Positions 12,906 through 21,340 of a stretch of 21,620 nt of DNA are shown here, in pieces. Under the pieces are notes generated by a model. That model was given only the letters and a program-made list of their open reading frames with translations, did no database searches and had not been told where the DNA came from. The stretch comes from an uncultured Lachnospiraceae bacterium (GTDB lineage: Bacteria > Bacillota > Clostridia > Lachnospirales > Lachnospiraceae). The stretch covers positions 1 to 21,620 of the forward strand of contig CAJTVK010000076.1 of NCBI GenBank assembly GCA_910579645.1, read 5' to 3'. Position 1 is the first letter of the stretch. Each line of letters opens with the position of its first letter. A program made the translations under genes and the position numbers.

Positions 12906-14588
12906 TTATCCGAACTTTATTCCACAGATTTTACGGAAATATTCGCAGGAACCGATTAATTCATCATAGGTCCCATGTGCCGCCAGCCGCCCGCTGTCCA
13001 TCACAAGTATTTCGTCATATTCCCGAATCAGTTTTCCCGAAAAATTATGAGATATGAAAATAACGGTCTTTTCCTGCAGGCTGAGAGCCAGCTTCTCAAT
13101 CTCATATGCGGTCTCTATATCCAGCGTTGATACTACTTCATCGAAAATCAATACCGGCACAACCCCGATTAAGCTGCGCGCAATTTCAATTTTACGGCTC
13201 TCCCCGCTGGATATATTCCGTCCTCCGTCTGCAATCTCTCGTTCCGGATCCAGATTCAAATGTGCATCTGCAATGGCTTTCTCAAATGCTTCGGACGGAA
13301 ATTGCCTGAATAAGCAAATATTGTCCCTCACTGTTCCGGAAAATAAAGCCACATTTTCGCTTAGATAAGATACCGTTCTGCTTATTTCATCATTCTTCAT
13401 TCCGGCAGCATCCTGCTTATTAATGAAAATCGAACCCTGACAGTTTTTGTACCATTTTTTCAGTACCCTGAATAACGATGTCTTCCCTGCGCCGTTCAGC
13501 CCTACTATCAAATATTTTTTCCCGCTCTTAAATTCATAAGAAAAGTGACGGATAATAGCCTTTCCCCCTATATTCAGGCACAAATCATCAAAAACTATAT
13601 CGCAGTCCCCTTTCCCCCGGCAGCCGGACCGTGAACAATCTCCCTCCTTAATGCCGCCGGTTTCTGTCACGGCCTCCAGCTTTCCGATAATCTCTTTCAT
13701 GGAACGGATGGCATTTACATTGGCAATTATTTCCTGCAGCGGCATGGCTAAATCACTGGCAAAAGATTGTGACGCTATCACCGTCCCGATTAAGATTTCC
13801 CCGTCAATCACCATCATCAATCCCAGCCCCACACCGACAAACTGCATAAACCATGACAGCAATGACCCTACACCGTCAGCCAAGGTTAGAACATACTCCG
13901 ACTCAAACTTGACATCTTCCACATTTTGATTTTCTTCACTGAATTTCCGTATTATTTCCCGTTCCGCCGAATAATTCTTTATCGTTGAATATGCCGTAAA
14001 ATATTCCGTTATGCTTTGTGTGAACTTTGATATCATATCGGAATACCGTAAACTTTTTTTATTCAGTTCCTTGGAAAAAATAACCGGCTGCAGCATAGCG
14101 ATGCTTCCTGTCACTAAAATTGCCGCGGCCAGCTTTCTGTTCATCGCAATAAATGACGCTCCCAAAATCACGATTGCAAACACTCCGGAAAGCAGGCTTA
14201 TCACCTGATTAAAAAATCTCTGCTCCAGCACATTGATATCATTTGTAAAAAGGGAGAGATAGCCGCCGAAGGAAGCCTTGCTTAAGATATCTTCCACATC
14301 TGCCCGGAACATCTTTTCAAACATCCGGCTTTTTACGTCCCGCTTTACATTGCATATATACTTGGCTTTTATCATTCCTCCGGTAAAATTCACCAATCTT
14401 TTTAAAAGCCAGAATAAAAAACCTCCCGTCAGCAGCCGCATCACGGAAACCTTATCCGCCCCGGGAACGGCGGAGTCAAAAAGTCTCTGCAGCCAGAAAT
14501 TAAGGACGGAATTAATGGACGGTTCTGCCGCCATCAGCACTATCAGGAAAAATATATGCCGCTTATACTTCAAAAGCAATTTTCTCAT
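12906..14588 (-). CDS. ABC exporter, fused membrane and ATPase domains
   Basis: 560-residue half-transporter with a six-helix membrane domain (about 1-300) and a C-terminal ATPase. Walker A is GLNGAGKTS (363-371), Walker B VLIFDE (479-484) and the switch His514 (FISHN). The signature reads ISSGES instead of LSGGQ, and the Q-loop position is Glu411 (LSENVALFSGT), so both are degenerate while the catalytic Glu484 is kept. It probably works as a homodimer, since no partner lies in the operon. Its start overlaps the preceding gene as ATGA, and the RES gene begins 47 bases after its stop. Similar stand-alone exporters often sit with small peptide products. Substrate is unknown; the 32-residue peptide at 15326-15424 is a candidate. 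Confidence 0.9.
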   Translation of the reverse strand: MRKLLLKYKRHIFFLIVLMAAEPSINSVLNFWLQRLFDSAVPGADKVSVMRLLTGGFLFWLLKRLVNFTGGMIKAKYICNVKRDVKSRMFEKMFRADVEDILSKASFGGYLSLFTNDINVLEQRFFNQVISLLSGVFAIVILGASFIAMNRKLAAAILVTGSIAMLQPVIFSKELNKKSLRYSDMISKFTQSITEYFTAYSTIKNYSAEREIIRKFSEENQNVEDVKFESEYVLTLADGVGSLLSWFMQFVGVGLGLMMVIDGEILIGTVIASQSFASDLAMPLQEIIANVNAIRSMKEIIGKLEAVTETGGIKEGDCSRSGCRGKGDCDIVFDDLCLNIGGKAIIRHFSYEFKSGKKYLIVGLNGAGKTSLFRVLKKWYKNCQGSIFINKQDAAGMKNDEISRTVSYLSENVALFSGTVRDNICLFRQFPSEAFEKAIADAHLNLDPEREIADGGRNISSGESRKIEIARSLIGVVPVLIFDEVVSTLDIETAYEIEKLALSLQEKTVIFISHNFSGKLIREYDEILVMDSGRLAAHGTYDELIGSCEYFRKICGIKFG

Positions 14589-15301
14589 CCGTCATTACCC
14601 GCTGCCCGCCCGTTCACTCTCTGAAGTTCCCATACCTCTGCCGTATCCGTCTCTACCAAAATCATCACATCCTCCGACAGCGGATGCACTTCCATTGTTT
14701 TTCCCAGCTGCCCGGCATGAAAACATTTCCCGCCAACCCATGAATACGGAGATGTGGCATAAGGAACGTCACTGCCGGCACGATAGTCCGCCAATTCCGA
14801 ATTGCCGAATTCAAGCACCTCATCTATTTTTTCCGCTGCATTCCGATATACCACTTCCCACTTCCCCACGATAAAGGAGCGCTCCACCTTCACAGCTTTT
14901 CTTTCTTCATCTGGATACCGAATAAGCCGAATATGGCTTTCAGGATTTTCATATAAACAAATATAATTTTCAGACTTTAAATCAATGACATATTGACGTG
15001 AAATATCCGGAAGCCGCAGTGTCAGTTCTTTTCCGGAATGAACCTCATACTTACTGGACGCATACGGCTCCGAACTGCCCTCTCTATAGGCATAGGCCAT
15101 TTCTGCCTCAAAAACCATGAACTCATCCTCTGCCAGTGCGGCCTTTCCGTTTTCCACCGATGCCGCCACTTCCCATGTCCCGGACAGATTGACAGCATCC
15201 GCTTCCGCGCTTCCCTTCCCCGACAATGCAAAAAACAGCATGGCAAAAATTGCTGCGGCAATAAACACTATACTGACAGAAAAAGCAATTCTCTTTCTCA
15301 T
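14585..15301 (-). CDS. Membrane-anchored or secreted protein with two related beta-rich repeats
   Basis: 238-residue protein with an N-terminal hydrophobic segment (about 5-27, preceded by MRKR) and no lipobox cysteine, so it is a signal anchor or signal peptide. The outer part looks like an internal duplication. Repeat 1 (about 38-130) starts LSGTWEV and has YREGSSEPYASSKYEV; repeat 2 (about 142-230) starts IVGKWEV and has YRAGSDVPYATSPYSW. The GTWEV/GKWEV opening resembles lipocalin-like or calycin domains, but I cannot name the family. It could bind a substrate or peptide for the exporter encoded next to it, with which it shares an ATGA overlap. GAGGGG lies nine bases before the ATG. Confidence 0.8.
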   Translation of the reverse strand: MRKRIAFSVSIVFIAAAIFAMLFFALSGKGSAEADAVNLSGTWEVAASVENGKAALAEDEFMVFEAEMAYAYREGSSEPYASSKYEVHSGKELTLRLPDISRQYVIDLKSENYICLYENPESHIRLIRYPDEERKAVKVERSFIVGKWEVVYRNAAEKIDEVLEFGNSELADYRAGSDVPYATSPYSWVGGKCFHAGQLGKTMEVHPLSEDVMILVETDTAEVWELQRVNGRAAGNDG

Positions 15302-15325
15302 CCCCTCATTCCCCTCTTCACATAT

Positions 15326-15424
15326 TTACATTACTAAAATCAATAAACAAAGCAATATATAAGCTATTATGCCTGTCAAAAGAATAATATAATAGCCAAA
15401 TAAAATTTTCTTTAAAAACTGCAT
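15326..15424 (-). CDS. 32-residue hydrophobic membrane peptide
   Basis: Small open frame of 32 codons. The peptide begins MQFLKKILFGYYIILLTGII, continues with a further hydrophobic run ending CLLILVM, and has one positive patch (two Lys near the N-terminus) before a single predicted transmembrane helix. Support for a real gene: AGGAG ten bases before the ATG, a good promoter 50-80 bases upstream, and a stop only 24 bases before the next gene start. I do not recognise a family. It could be a toxin-like or signalling peptide, a membrane subunit, or a leader peptide. It is the first gene of the RES/ABC operon. Confidence 0.6.
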   Translation of the reverse strand: MQFLKKILFGYYIILLTGIIAYILLCLLILVM

Positions 15425-15475
15425 CGTTGTAAGGCTCCTATATACAAACAGTCGGCAATGCAATCTGTCAGAACT

Positions 15476-15504
15476 ATATTACCATATATGACAAAAACTG
15501 ACAA
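15476..15504 (-). promoter_or_regulatory. Promoter of the RES/ABC operon
   Basis: The minus strand has TTGTCA (15499-15504), a 17-bp spacer and TAATAT (15476-15481), with TGG just before the -10. The start should fall near 15469, about 45 nt before the small peptide gene. Two TGTCA direct repeats ten bases apart overlap the -35 and spacer, and an inverted TGACAG follows the -10. This could be a regulator site but is unproven. Confidence 0.72.
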
Positions 15505-15668
15505 CAGAAATTATGCACGGCGCACGGAAATCAATTGGGGGTTTTATGGCTGCGCAGCTGCCGGACCCGGGAGCCTATGGACAGCCGATGCCCTGCGGCA
15601 GGAAAGCCGGCCTGCGCACAGAAGCATTGATTTTTCGGACACGCTTCCGCTCTGCGGCAAACGCAGCG

Positions 15669-15701
15669 GTACTAAGCCGCCAAAGAACAGCGGCTAAGTA
15701 C
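15669..15701 (-). other. 12-bp hairpin after the AEC permease gene
   Basis: A nearly perfect inverted repeat (15669-15680 with 15690-15701, one mismatch, nine-base loop) lies 16 bases after the permease stop. A smaller hairpin (CTGCG/CGCAG) follows further left. Neither has a U-tract on the minus strand, so it is not a typical intrinsic terminator; it may protect the mRNA end or act with Rho. The rest of 15505-15716 shows no gene I can support. Confidence 0.5.
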
Positions 15702-15716
15702 GGTTCCCATCCCCCT

Positions 15717-16631
15717 TCATCCGACAGCCATAAGCAAAATCGGCACCGTAAACACGCAGAGCACGGTAGTCAGAATAATGGCCGCACTGCATGTGCTCCC
15801 GTCAATCCCTTTCTGGTTCCCCAGAATCAGCGGCATATTGCCAATGGGCATCCCGAACATAATCATGCAGACCGGAAGCAGCGCCCTGTCGTCCGTCACC
15901 AGCCGCAGAACCGGCAGCATAAGCAGCGGCAGCGCCAACAGCTTAATGACGGCAAATACATACAGCCTCCCCTGCCCGAAAATTTTCCTCCAGTCGGAAC
16001 GGGCCAGCGTAAATCCCACGGCCACCAATGCCATAGGGGAAGCTACGTTTCCCATATAAGTAATTGCCGTTTTAATAAAATCAGGAATCTGTATTCCGAA
16101 AATAATGACAGCCAACGCCGCCAGACTGCATACCGTACCCGTATTTATCATTCCCTTTAAGGAAGAAAGGGAAAATTTCCCCTCCATCAGCGCAATTCCA
16201 TAAGTATAGAACACAATCGTATATACCAGCATGAATTCCGTCACATAAACTACATACTCCGCCCCCAAGATGCTCGTCACTACCGGTATGCCGATAAATC
16301 CCAAATTGGAAAAAACAAACATCAGCTGAAATATTTTTCTCTGCCTGCTGTCTTTGTCAAACAGAGGTGAAAGAACCATTCCCGCTAAAATGAAAAACAG
16401 AAACATCCCGGCCGCAATCAGCCCCACAGTCCCCATGGTATCCAGCGGAACCGTCCCCACCGCATTCGCCGCGCCGGAAAAGACCAGCAAAGGATTGAAT
16501 ACATTGACAATCATTTTAGACATCTGCCGATTGGTATGCTCATCCATCATTCCTGTTTTTGTTACCAGATAGCCGGTGCCAATCATAAGAAGAAGTGCCA
16601 GCATCTGGAAAAACACCGTAAATATCGCCAT
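15717..16631 (-). CDS. AEC (auxin efflux carrier) family permease
   Basis: 304-residue integral membrane protein with about ten hydrophobic segments in the two-halved arrangement of the AEC family. Family-like stretches are NVFNPLLVFSGAA, FVFSNLGFIGIPVV and FGMPIGNMPLILGNQKG. Bacterial members export or take up small carboxylates such as malate, or other metabolites; the substrate here is unknown. The ATG at 16631 is chosen because the transmembrane region begins at once (MAIFTVFFQMLALLLMIGTG) and GAGAGG lies eight bases upstream. The first 92 bases overlap the end of the upstream ABC gene in another frame, so it is probably the last gene of the exporter operon. Confidence 0.9.
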   Translation of the reverse strand: MAIFTVFFQMLALLLMIGTGYLVTKTGMMDEHTNRQMSKMIVNVFNPLLVFSGAANAVGTVPLDTMGTVGLIAAGMFLFFILAGMVLSPLFDKDSRQRKIFQLMFVFSNLGFIGIPVVTSILGAEYVVYVTEFMLVYTIVFYTYGIALMEGKFSLSSLKGMINTGTVCSLAALAVIIFGIQIPDFIKTAITYMGNVASPMALVAVGFTLARSDWRKIFGQGRLYVFAVIKLLALPLLMLPVLRLVTDDRALLPVCMIMFGMPIGNMPLILGNQKGIDGSTCSAAIILTTVLCVFTVPILLMAVG

Positions 16632-18501
16632 CTTTATTTCCTCTCCATTCCATATTTCCTTGAATCCCCGGCATCTCTGCCCCCGGTTCCTGCGCTTCCC
16701 CGGTCTGCGTCCGGTACATCCGTGCATACCGCCCGTTCTGCGCCATCAGTTCCTCATGGCTTCCCTGCTCCGCGATTTCCCCGTTTTCGATAAAAATAAT
16801 ACAATCGGAATCCCGGATAGTGGACAGACGGTGGGCAATAATGAACGAAGTCCTGTCCTTGCATATCTCCAGCATGGCCCGGCGGATTTTCTGCTCGGTG
16901 ACCGTATCCACGGAACTGGTAGCCTCATCCAGAATCAGGATAGGGGCATCGGCAAGCACTGCCCTTGCAATGGTAATCAGCTGCCGCTCCCCTTGAGACA
17001 GTTCCAGTCCGCCCTGCTCCAAAACCGTCCCGTATCCCTCCGCCAGCCTCTCGATAAAGCCGTCTGCTCCCGCCGTTTCCGCCGCCCTCCGGATTTGCTC
17101 CATATCGGCCTGCGGATGCCCATAACATATATTGTCCCTGACCGACTGCGCAAACAGAGCCGTATCCTGCAAAACCACGCCAAAAGCCGCCCGCAGATCC
17201 TGCATACGGTAATTGCGCAGATCCTGCCCGTCCAGCAATATGCTGCCCTCCGTCACGTCATAAAACCGTGTCAGCAAATGAATCAGCGTCGTTTTCCCGG
17301 AACCGGTAGGCCCCACTATGGCCACCTGCGTGCCTGCGGGAATTTTCATGGAGATATTCTTCAGCACCGGCCGTTCCGGAGCATAGCCGAAACTCACTTT
17401 GCAAAATTCAATATCCCCGCGGGGATGAGACAGTCTCAAAGCCCCCTCCCTGTCCGGCGGCTCCGGCGGTTCGTCCATAATCTCAAATACACGTTCCGCG
17501 CCTGCCACAGCCGTCTGAAAATTATTATAAATATTGGCAATTTCCACAAAAGGCCTTGTAAACTGACGGACATACAGCAGAAAACTGGTAATCAGGCCGA
17601 TATCGGAAATCATTCCGTTCACAAACAGCACCCCGCTGAATACGGCAATGGCCACATAACAAAGATTGTTGATGACATTCATCAGCGGCATAAGATATCC
17701 GGACCAAATCAGCGCACGGATGGAAGTGCGGCACAATGCACTGTTTTTTTCCTCAAATTCCTGCTCCATCTCCTCTTCCCGGCAAAAAGCCTTTATCATG
17801 GCCAGCCCGGAAATGCTCTCTTCCACCTGCCCGTTCAGTGCCCCGAGGCTTTTCTGCTGTTGTGCGAAAAGCTTCCTCGTATGCTTCGTCACGGTCTTGG
17901 TGAGGATATAGATAGCCAGAACCCCCAACAGAGATACCAGCGTAAGAAGCGGGCTTAAAGCCAACATCATCATAAAGATTCCCGCCACGGTAAACCCATA
18001 AGTCAGAAGCAGCGTCATGGAATTGGAAATCGTAGTACTGATATTATCCACGTCATTGGTCAGCCGGCTCATCAGCTCCCCATGCCGCTTCCGGTCAAAA
18101 AAGGAAAGGGGCAGCATCTTCATCCGGTCAAACAGCGTTTTCCTTATATAATGAATCATACGCTGGCCGATGGCCGCCATAAAAAATGCCTGCAGAAACT
18201 TAACCAGCCAGTCACAGAAATAAATGCCTGCCAACAGCAGCAATATCCATGCCACGCCGTCCCCGCCGCTGATAGCCGTCACGGCCCTCCCTGTCATGTA
18301 CGGAGACAGGACAGAGGCGCCGGAGGCAAAGGCGGACAGCAGCAATATCCATCCTAAACCTTTCCTTTTCCCCTTCGTCAGCTGCCAAAGCCGGCGCAGC
18401 GTCCCTTTCATATTCTTCGGCTTCACCACCACGCTTCCTCTTCCCGGCCGGGAAATTCCGTTTAAGTTAGGCGGCGGCACGGCACCGTTTTTATCAGCCA
18501 T
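16540..18501 (-). CDS. Heterodimeric ABC exporter, catalytically complete half
   Basis: 653-residue half-transporter with a cytosolic N-terminal segment (about 1-45), six membrane helices (about 45-330) and an ATPase domain. Walker A is GPTGSGKTT (397-405), signature LSQGE (501-505), Walker B ILILDE (521-526) and the switch His557 in IIAHRLS. All catalytic residues are intact, so this is the BmrD/LmrD/TM288-like half pairing with the degenerate half encoded just upstream. Likely role is drug, lipid or peptide export. GGAGG lies eight bases before the ATG, inside the upstream gene's end, giving an 8-base overlap. The last 30 or so residues extend beyond the usual domain end and overlap the permease gene by 92 bases, so the tail may be a lost-stop extension. 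Confidence 0.93.
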   Translation of the reverse strand: MADKNGAVPPPNLNGISRPGRGSVVVKPKNMKGTLRRLWQLTKGKRKGLGWILLLSAFASGASVLSPYMTGRAVTAISGGDGVAWILLLLAGIYFCDWLVKFLQAFFMAAIGQRMIHYIRKTLFDRMKMLPLSFFDRKRHGELMSRLTNDVDNISTTISNSMTLLLTYGFTVAGIFMMMLALSPLLTLVSLLGVLAIYILTKTVTKHTRKLFAQQQKSLGALNGQVEESISGLAMIKAFCREEEMEQEFEEKNSALCRTSIRALIWSGYLMPLMNVINNLCYVAIAVFSGVLFVNGMISDIGLITSFLLYVRQFTRPFVEIANIYNNFQTAVAGAERVFEIMDEPPEPPDREGALRLSHPRGDIEFCKVSFGYAPERPVLKNISMKIPAGTQVAIVGPTGSGKTTLIHLLTRFYDVTEGSILLDGQDLRNYRMQDLRAAFGVVLQDTALFAQSVRDNICYGHPQADMEQIRRAAETAGADGFIERLAEGYGTVLEQGGLELSQGERQLITIARAVLADAPILILDEATSSVDTVTEQKIRRAMLEICKDRTSFIIAHRLSTIRDSDCIIFIENGEIAEQGSHEELMAQNGRYARMYRTQTGEAQEPGAEMPGIQGNMEWRGNKDGDIYGVFPDAGTSSYDWHRLSGNKNRNDG

Positions 18502-20209
18502 TTTCCCCACCTCCAATCTGTGATTCATAGATTTCCCGGTAAGTCCGGCAAACCGCCAGCAATTCCTTATGGCTTCCGAAGCCCCGCACCCGGCCATTGT
18601 CCAGGCAGAGAATACGGTCCGTGCGCATAACGGCGGATATCCGCTGGCTGATCAAAAGCACCGTGGCATCGCCCGCCGTCTGCCGCAGTCTCTTCAGTAC
18701 CTCGGATTCCGTCCGGGCATCCAAGGCACTGGTACAGTCGTCCAATATTAAAATACGCGGTTTCCGCAGCAAGGCCCTGGCAAGGGCAAGCCGCTGCTTC
18801 TGCCCTCCGGAAAGATTCACTCCGCCCTGCCCAAGCAGAGTATCATACCCGTCGGCCGTCTGTCTGATAAAATCATGGGCGCAGGCGGCTTTGGCCGCGG
18901 CAATCGCTTCCTCCTCCCCGGCCTGTGCGCACCCCCAGCGCAGATTGTCCATGATTGTTCCCGAAAAAAGCAAAGCCTTCTGCGGAGCCACCGCAATGGC
19001 AGACCGCAGCAGCTTTGTGTCGATTTTCGTCACGTCACATCCGTCCACCCATATTTTTCCTTCCGTGGCATCGTAAAAACGCGGAATCAGGTTTACAAAG
19101 GATGTCTTTCCCGAACCGGTAGGCCCTATAATGCCCACGGTTTCCCCCGGGCAGATATGAATGTCAATATCCCGAAGCGATGCTTTTCCTGCGCCCGCAT
19201 AAGAAAAAGATACATGTTCAAACCGGATATCCCCTCTGATTTCCGGTGTCAGCGGTTCCGCCGGCACGGACTGCGCCGGTTTTTCCTCCAGCACTTCCCT
19301 GATACGCCCGGAAGATGCCGCCGCCCTGACCGCAGTATTCAATGTGTTGGATATCATAGTGACCGCAAACAGCACCTGCGTCATATAATTGACGGAAGCC
19401 ATCAGTCTTCCTATTTCCGAACTTTGCTGATTTCTTGAAATCCAAAGCAGCAGCACAATGCCCATATTCACTGTCAGGTTGACCAACGGAGAGAACACGG
19501 CCATGGCACGCAACGCCAAAGTATTGGCAGCGGCCAGCCCCAAGGAAGCCTCTTCAAATTTCCCCGTTTCCTCCTCTTCCGCATGGAAAGCCTTCACTAC
19601 CCGGACGGAAGAGAGAAATTCCCTGGACACCCCATTCAGCCTATCCAGCCTTTGCTGCACCATGCCGAACCTGGGATATCCGATTCTCATATTCCCCATG
19701 ACCAATAACGCTACCGTCAACAGGATAACCGCCATCACAGGTGCCTGCCTGGGTGTCTGAATCATAATCAGGACTATCGCTCCGATGCAGGTAATCGGTG
19801 CCTTCACCATCATGCGCATCATACTGTTTATGAAGTCCTGTATCTGTGCCACATCATTTGTCATGCGGGTAATGATGGATGCCGGCTGCAGGCGGTCAAT
19901 ATTTTCCAAGGAAAGCCTCTGCACATTCCGATACATATCCTGCCTCAGTTCCCTGCCTATTGTCTGGGACGTGCGGCTGGCAAAACGATTCCTCATAACG
20001 GCGGAAAACGCTCCGGCCGCGGCTATCCCCAGCATTGCCGCACCGTAGGCCAGAATCTGCCCTATTCCGGCGTTCCTGATACCCCTGTCCACAATATAGG
20101 ACATAAAAGTGGGCTGCAGCAAATCGGCCATAGCTTCCATAGTGAGAAAAAAGGTGGACAGCATGAAAATGCCAAAATGCCTCCGTATATATTTTGCAAT
20201 CAGTCCCAT
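18494..20209 (-). CDS. Heterodimeric ABC exporter, half with degenerate ATP site
   Basis: 571-residue half-transporter with six membrane helices (about 1-310) and an ATPase domain. Walker A is GPTGSGKTS (362-370) and the signature a perfect LSGGQ (466-470). The catalytic glutamate after Walker B is Asp491 (ILILDDCTSALD) and the switch histidine is Gln522 (LLISQRIS). This pattern is the BmrC/LmrC/TM287 half of heterodimeric exporters, which keep one non-hydrolytic site. It is translated ahead of its partner with an 8-base overlap. AAAGG lies ten bases before the ATG. Promoter evidence upstream is weak (TTATACT-like box near 20309-20315). No regulator gene adjoins. Confidence 0.93.
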   Translation of the reverse strand: MGLIAKYIRRHFGIFMLSTFFLTMEAMADLLQPTFMSYIVDRGIRNAGIGQILAYGAAMLGIAAAGAFSAVMRNRFASRTSQTIGRELRQDMYRNVQRLSLENIDRLQPASIITRMTNDVAQIQDFINSMMRMMVKAPITCIGAIVLIMIQTPRQAPVMAVILLTVALLVMGNMRIGYPRFGMVQQRLDRLNGVSREFLSSVRVVKAFHAEEEETGKFEEASLGLAAANTLALRAMAVFSPLVNLTVNMGIVLLLWISRNQQSSEIGRLMASVNYMTQVLFAVTMISNTLNTAVRAAASSGRIREVLEEKPAQSVPAEPLTPEIRGDIRFEHVSFSYAGAGKASLRDIDIHICPGETVGIIGPTGSGKTSFVNLIPRFYDATEGKIWVDGCDVTKIDTKLLRSAIAVAPQKALLFSGTIMDNLRWGCAQAGEEEAIAAAKAACAHDFIRQTADGYDTLLGQGGVNLSGGQKQRLALARALLRKPRILILDDCTSALDARTESEVLKRLRQTAGDATVLLISQRISAVMRTDRILCLDNGRVRGFGSHKELLAVCRTYREIYESQIGGGENG

Positions 20210-20442
20210 ATCCCATCTGCCTTTCCATTATTATTTAAAAACTGTCAAAAAATACCTCTTAACAGCTCCTTACACAATCTCCGTCCGGAAGAAACTTCAT
20301 CACAGACAGTATAAATCCTGCATGACGGAATGCGCAAGCGTTTTATTCGGAAGAAGCCGAACAGGACAAATATCGGAAAAAAAACCAAAATTGATTTCCG
20401 TGAAAAAGCAAAATTTCATTTTTCGTTTTGGGCGGACTATGT

Positions 20443-20448
20443 TATACT
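20443..20448 (+). promoter_or_regulatory. Extended -10 promoter of the SGNH hydrolase gene
   Basis: The plus strand reads TGTTATACT at 20440-20448: TGT before a TATACT -10 box. The -35 region 17 bp upstream is T-rich and poor, so the extended -10 probably carries the promoter. The start would fall near 20455, 45 bases before the ATG at 20500. The rest of the 290-base divergent gap (20210-20499) contains AT-rich tracts and no gene. Confidence 0.6.
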
Positions 20449-20499
20449 TAAAATAAAACCGACATGTTTGCTGTAGGAAGAAAGGGGCAGGAATATAAA

Positions 20500-21270
20500 A
20501 TGCAAAGCAAAACACCACAGGAAATTACGGATTCTGAAAACATTTGTCAAAGGAAAGACCTCGCAGCCGCACAGGCATCCCCTCCTGACCCGCTGCCTGC
20601 CGGATTCAAGAGCTTTATGCAGCGGGAGCAGCAGGAAAAAATTGACAGATATCATATCCTGAACAAAATTGCCGTCAAGGGAGGAATTCTTTTTACCGGC
20701 TCTTCTCTGATGGAACAATTCCCTATCCTGGAACTGATGATGAATGCAGGAATACATAAAATCGCTTATAACCGTGCCGTAGGGGGCTTCACCACAGATG
20801 ATATGCTCCGGAATATGGATGCACAGATTTTCGGCACGGAACCGTCCCGGATTTTTATCAACATCGGCACCAATGACATTGCCAATGCCGCCGTCACTTT
20901 CCGGCAGGCACTGAACCACACCCTTCAAAACTATGCCGAAATCCTCCGTCAAATCAAGGAACGGCTGCCGGAAACGGATGTTTACCTAATGGCATATTAT
21001 CCGGTAAACGACACGGACAAAGTACCGGACGAGGTATGGGCAAAAAATATGTTTGTCAACCGGAACAACCAAAATATCCCGATTGCCAACACCGCAGTCG
21101 AAAAACTTGCCGCAGAGTTCGGCTATCACTACATAAACGCCAACGCAGGGCTGACCGACGAACGGGGCATGCTGAAGAAAGAATTCACCGTAGAAGGCAT
21201 CCATATGTATGCCAACGGATATCAGGTCGTGTTTGAAAACCTAAAAAAATATCTTTTGATTGAGGCCTAG
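20500..21270 (+). CDS. SGNH/GDSL-family hydrolase
   Basis: 256-residue SGNH hydrolase, likely a cytosolic esterase since no signal peptide is visible. Block I is LFTGSSL with nucleophile Ser69, block II NRAVGG (Gly95 region), block III NIGTNDI (Asn125) and block V VEGIHM with His235. Glu232 replaces the common Asp of the DxxH dyad. Relatives include PAF-acetylhydrolase-like enzymes and carbohydrate O-acetylesterases; the substrate is unknown. The start at 20500 is preferred: AGGA lies seven bases upstream, while an in-frame ATG at 20464 lacks a ribosome binding site and would leave only a few bases of leader. It is the only plus-strand gene and is divergent from the ABC exporter. Confidence 0.9.
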   Translation: MQSKTPQEITDSENICQRKDLAAAQASPPDPLPAGFKSFMQREQQEKIDRYHILNKIAVKGGILFTGSSLMEQFPILELMMNAGIHKIAYNRAVGGFTTDDMLRNMDAQIFGTEPSRIFINIGTNDIANAAVTFRQALNHTLQNYAEILRQIKERLPETDVYLMAYYPVNDTDKVPDEVWAKNMFVNRNNQNIPIANTAVEKLAAEFGYHYINANAGLTDERGMLKKEFTVEGIHMYANGYQVVFENLKKYLLIEA

Positions 21271-21307
21271 TGCCTTGTAAAGTTTAAAAGTTTATCAAAA
21301 TCTTTTT

Positions 21308-21333
21308 CCGGGTGTTTCAGTATAAACACCCGG
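21308..21333. repeat. Perfect 10-bp inverted repeat between SGNH gene and IS630 end
   Basis: CCGGGTGTTT (21308-21317) pairs with AAACACCCGG (21324-21333) around a six-base loop. On neither strand is it followed by a U-tract, so it is not a clear intrinsic terminator for the hydrolase or the transposase. It may be part of the insertion element's end. Confidence 0.6.
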
Positions 21334-21340
21334 AGAACAA

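Noticed and set aside
16576..17958. 460-codon plus-strand open frame opposite the ABC exporter
   Set aside because: The opposite strand encodes intact Walker A, signature and Walker B motifs; the plus frame shows no family features.
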